In this document: positions 62,526 through 64,000 of the stretch, piece after piece
Position numbering within the stretch: position 1 is the stretch's first letter
Layout of the letters: each line of letters begins with the position of its first letter
Source of the DNA: Nansenia antarctica
Taxonomy: Eukaryota; Chordata; Actinopteri; Argentiniformes; Microstomatidae
Length of the DNA: 64,000 nt
Assembly (NCBI GenBank): GCA_963989245.1
Contig: OZ022345.1
Coordinates: 48,094,516-48,158,515, forward strand
Direction: 5' to 3'
Translations under genes and position numbers: made by a program
The notes under the pieces: model-generated
What the model was told of the DNA's origin: nothing
Database searches by the model: none
The model's input: only the letters and a program-made list of their open reading frames with translations

Positions 62526-63692
62526 GGCGTGTCATGGACTAAACCGTGGTAATGGAACAAGCTGGCAGATGTTGGAGTTCTAGGGCACTATGAAAAGACT
62601 TCCATTATTTGTGAAATGACAATACCCACTGAAGACAGGCAGAATGAAAGATCAAAATGTAGCCATCCCTCACTGCCTAGCTAACACCCCATCCAATTAG
62701 AGAATGGCCAATGAGAGACGCCTGTTCCTAGTATCTAGTAGGCCTAGGACTACATCCTACACAACATTGATCAAAGATAGCACCCTTGTTCACGATGGAA
62801 ACCAACATTTACATCCAAGATGGCTCCTAGGGCAATATGTTCGATCCAATGTGACTCAAAACCGTGTCAGTGGCAACATTGAAAAGTCTACCACAGTTCA
62901 AGTCGCCTCCAGGTCAGATCAACAACACATTCTAGTCAGCATTATTCCCTATGGAAACCAAACCAACATGGCGGGCCTACCTTCTCTGTCCTGCCTGGGC
63001 CTCTGATGAGGAGGGCAGCAATGGCCTAGACAGGGAGAGAGGGGGGCTACAGTGGTCAATGTCAGGCAGTGCTACAGACGCCTATCACCACTACACTAGC
63101 ATTGCAAAGCGCTTCCTGCGAGCTCGGGGGTAGGCGTTCCCCCTCAATGTAAATCCAGGGACTTTTAGGTCCGAAGCAGTCGGGACCTGGCTGAAGTTGC
63201 CTCCTGCTAGAAACTGATCTCACTCACACTCTTCAGTGCTGCGTTTCCTGCCACAGTTGTACGATGCCTTGTTTATTCAACGTAGTCCTGGAGAGCAACG
63301 AGTACTAAGCAATTGGCGCAATGTTGGCCTGTCCCTTTCTGATTCGTTAGCTTTGCACGCTGACTGACTTTCGAGTGATTCACGTATTGACCTCAATGGG
63401 AAACTAAAACTAAACTAGTTAAAGTTAGGATTCAGTACAAAACAAGAGCACAAAAAGAGCACTAAGGTTCTTAGCTGCTCTAGGAAATACAGGCTATCTA
63501 AAACCAAAAATCTTTAGTCAAGATAAGCACTGCTTACAAAACTGCAGCAAAACAGAGCTTACTTTAGAGACAGCTGGAACGTTTCAGAGGACAGAGTACT
63601 ATCAAACACACAGCAGGGTCTGTGTGTTTGTGAACCCTGAATTCCACAGAGTACGGTTCAAACTAGGACACACAACCAGACCAACCTCAAAG

Positions 63693-63693
<1 letters not shown>
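62526..63693. other. kdm6a intron; nothing recognised
   Basis: Searched on the - strand for the TPR exons expected upstream (a codon-split W at a donor preceded by YGLG.VYFHYNAFQ-like sequence); none seen. Confidence 0.5.
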
Positions 63694-63747
<54 letters not shown>

Positions 63748-63752
63748 TGCGT
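63694..63752. repeat. (GT)n microsatellite
   Basis: About 58 bp, ending GCGCGTGCGTGC. Confidence 0.95.
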
Positions 63753-64000
63753 GCTCTGACACCATCAATAATCAGCCCTCCCCAACTCAACACTGTTGAT
63801 ATTACTTATGTGAAACAGCTTTCAGAGAAACACACTCCACCCCTTAGACACTTTGACTGCAATAATACTTAGAAAAGACAACACTCTTAGCCATTTCCAT
63901 GAACACTACCGAAGCCTCTTACGACTGTGTGTCTGCAACTAAAAAGTAGACATTCTAGCTATTGACAGTACATAAAGACTCAAGTCTCCCACTGGGTCAC

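Noticed and set aside
62526..63600. additional upstream kdm6a TPR exons
   Set aside because: No segment on the - strand encodes the expected YGLG.VYFHYNAFQ-like sequence with a donor splitting the W codon; the exons must lie outside the window.

Overview
The window is vertebrate nuclear DNA, almost certainly from a ray-finned (teleost) fish. The genes have short exons separated by intronic repeats. Dinucleotide and tetranucleotide arrays are extremely dense. The mobile elements are the usual teleost set: Tc1/mariner, hAT and piggyBac-type elements, L2-type LINE tails and several tRNA-derived SINE families. The species cannot be fixed from the sequence alone.

Three protein-coding genes can be reconstructed exon by exon. 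(1) dipk2b (CXorf36/DIA1R orthologue) lies on the + strand. It has six coding exons between 15,926 and 33,297 whose phases all agree, giving about 445 aa with an N-terminal signal peptide. (2) fbxo47 lies on the - strand, with ten exons between 28,933 and 25,267 (about 446 aa). The whole gene sits inside the 11.9-kb second intron of dipk2b, in antisense orientation. (3) kdm6a (UTX, H3K27 demethylase) lies on the - strand. Its last 25 coding exons run from 59,708 down to the stop at 34,598 (1,352 residues). The N-terminal exons must lie beyond base 64,000. dipk2b and kdm6a are tail to tail with about 1.3 kb between stop codons, the arrangement I recall for DIPK2B and KDM6A on the human X.

Layout: 1-15,925 has no recognisable gene. 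It holds minisatellites (one split by a hAT-like element), many microsatellites, a SINE, a MITE and an orphan TATA promoter-like segment near 13.6 kb. 15,926-33,297 is dipk2b. Its intron 2 is a transposon graveyard: two Tc1/mariner remnants, a decayed member of a poorly characterised multicopy family, an L2 LINE end, a SINE nested in duplicated DNA, and a ZBED-like hAT pseudogene. It also contains fbxo47. A roughly 300-bp repeat occurs in opposite orientations on either side of fbxo47. The last dipk2b intron carries a nearly complete Tc1 transposon with a single frameshift. 33,298-34,597 holds the two facing 3' UTRs. From 34,598 to the end is kdm6a, with hAT, piggyBac-type and SINE insertions and long CA, GA and GC-rich arrays in its introns. 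Many of these arrays abut splice sites.

The three genes do not form a pathway. dipk2b is a secreted or Golgi kinase-like protein, fbxo47 a germline F-box protein and kdm6a a chromatin enzyme. The main interest lies in the nested arrangement, transposons touching splice sites, a duplicated kdm6a splice donor, repeat-abutted donors and the uncharacterised repetitive family at 18.4-19.5 kb.
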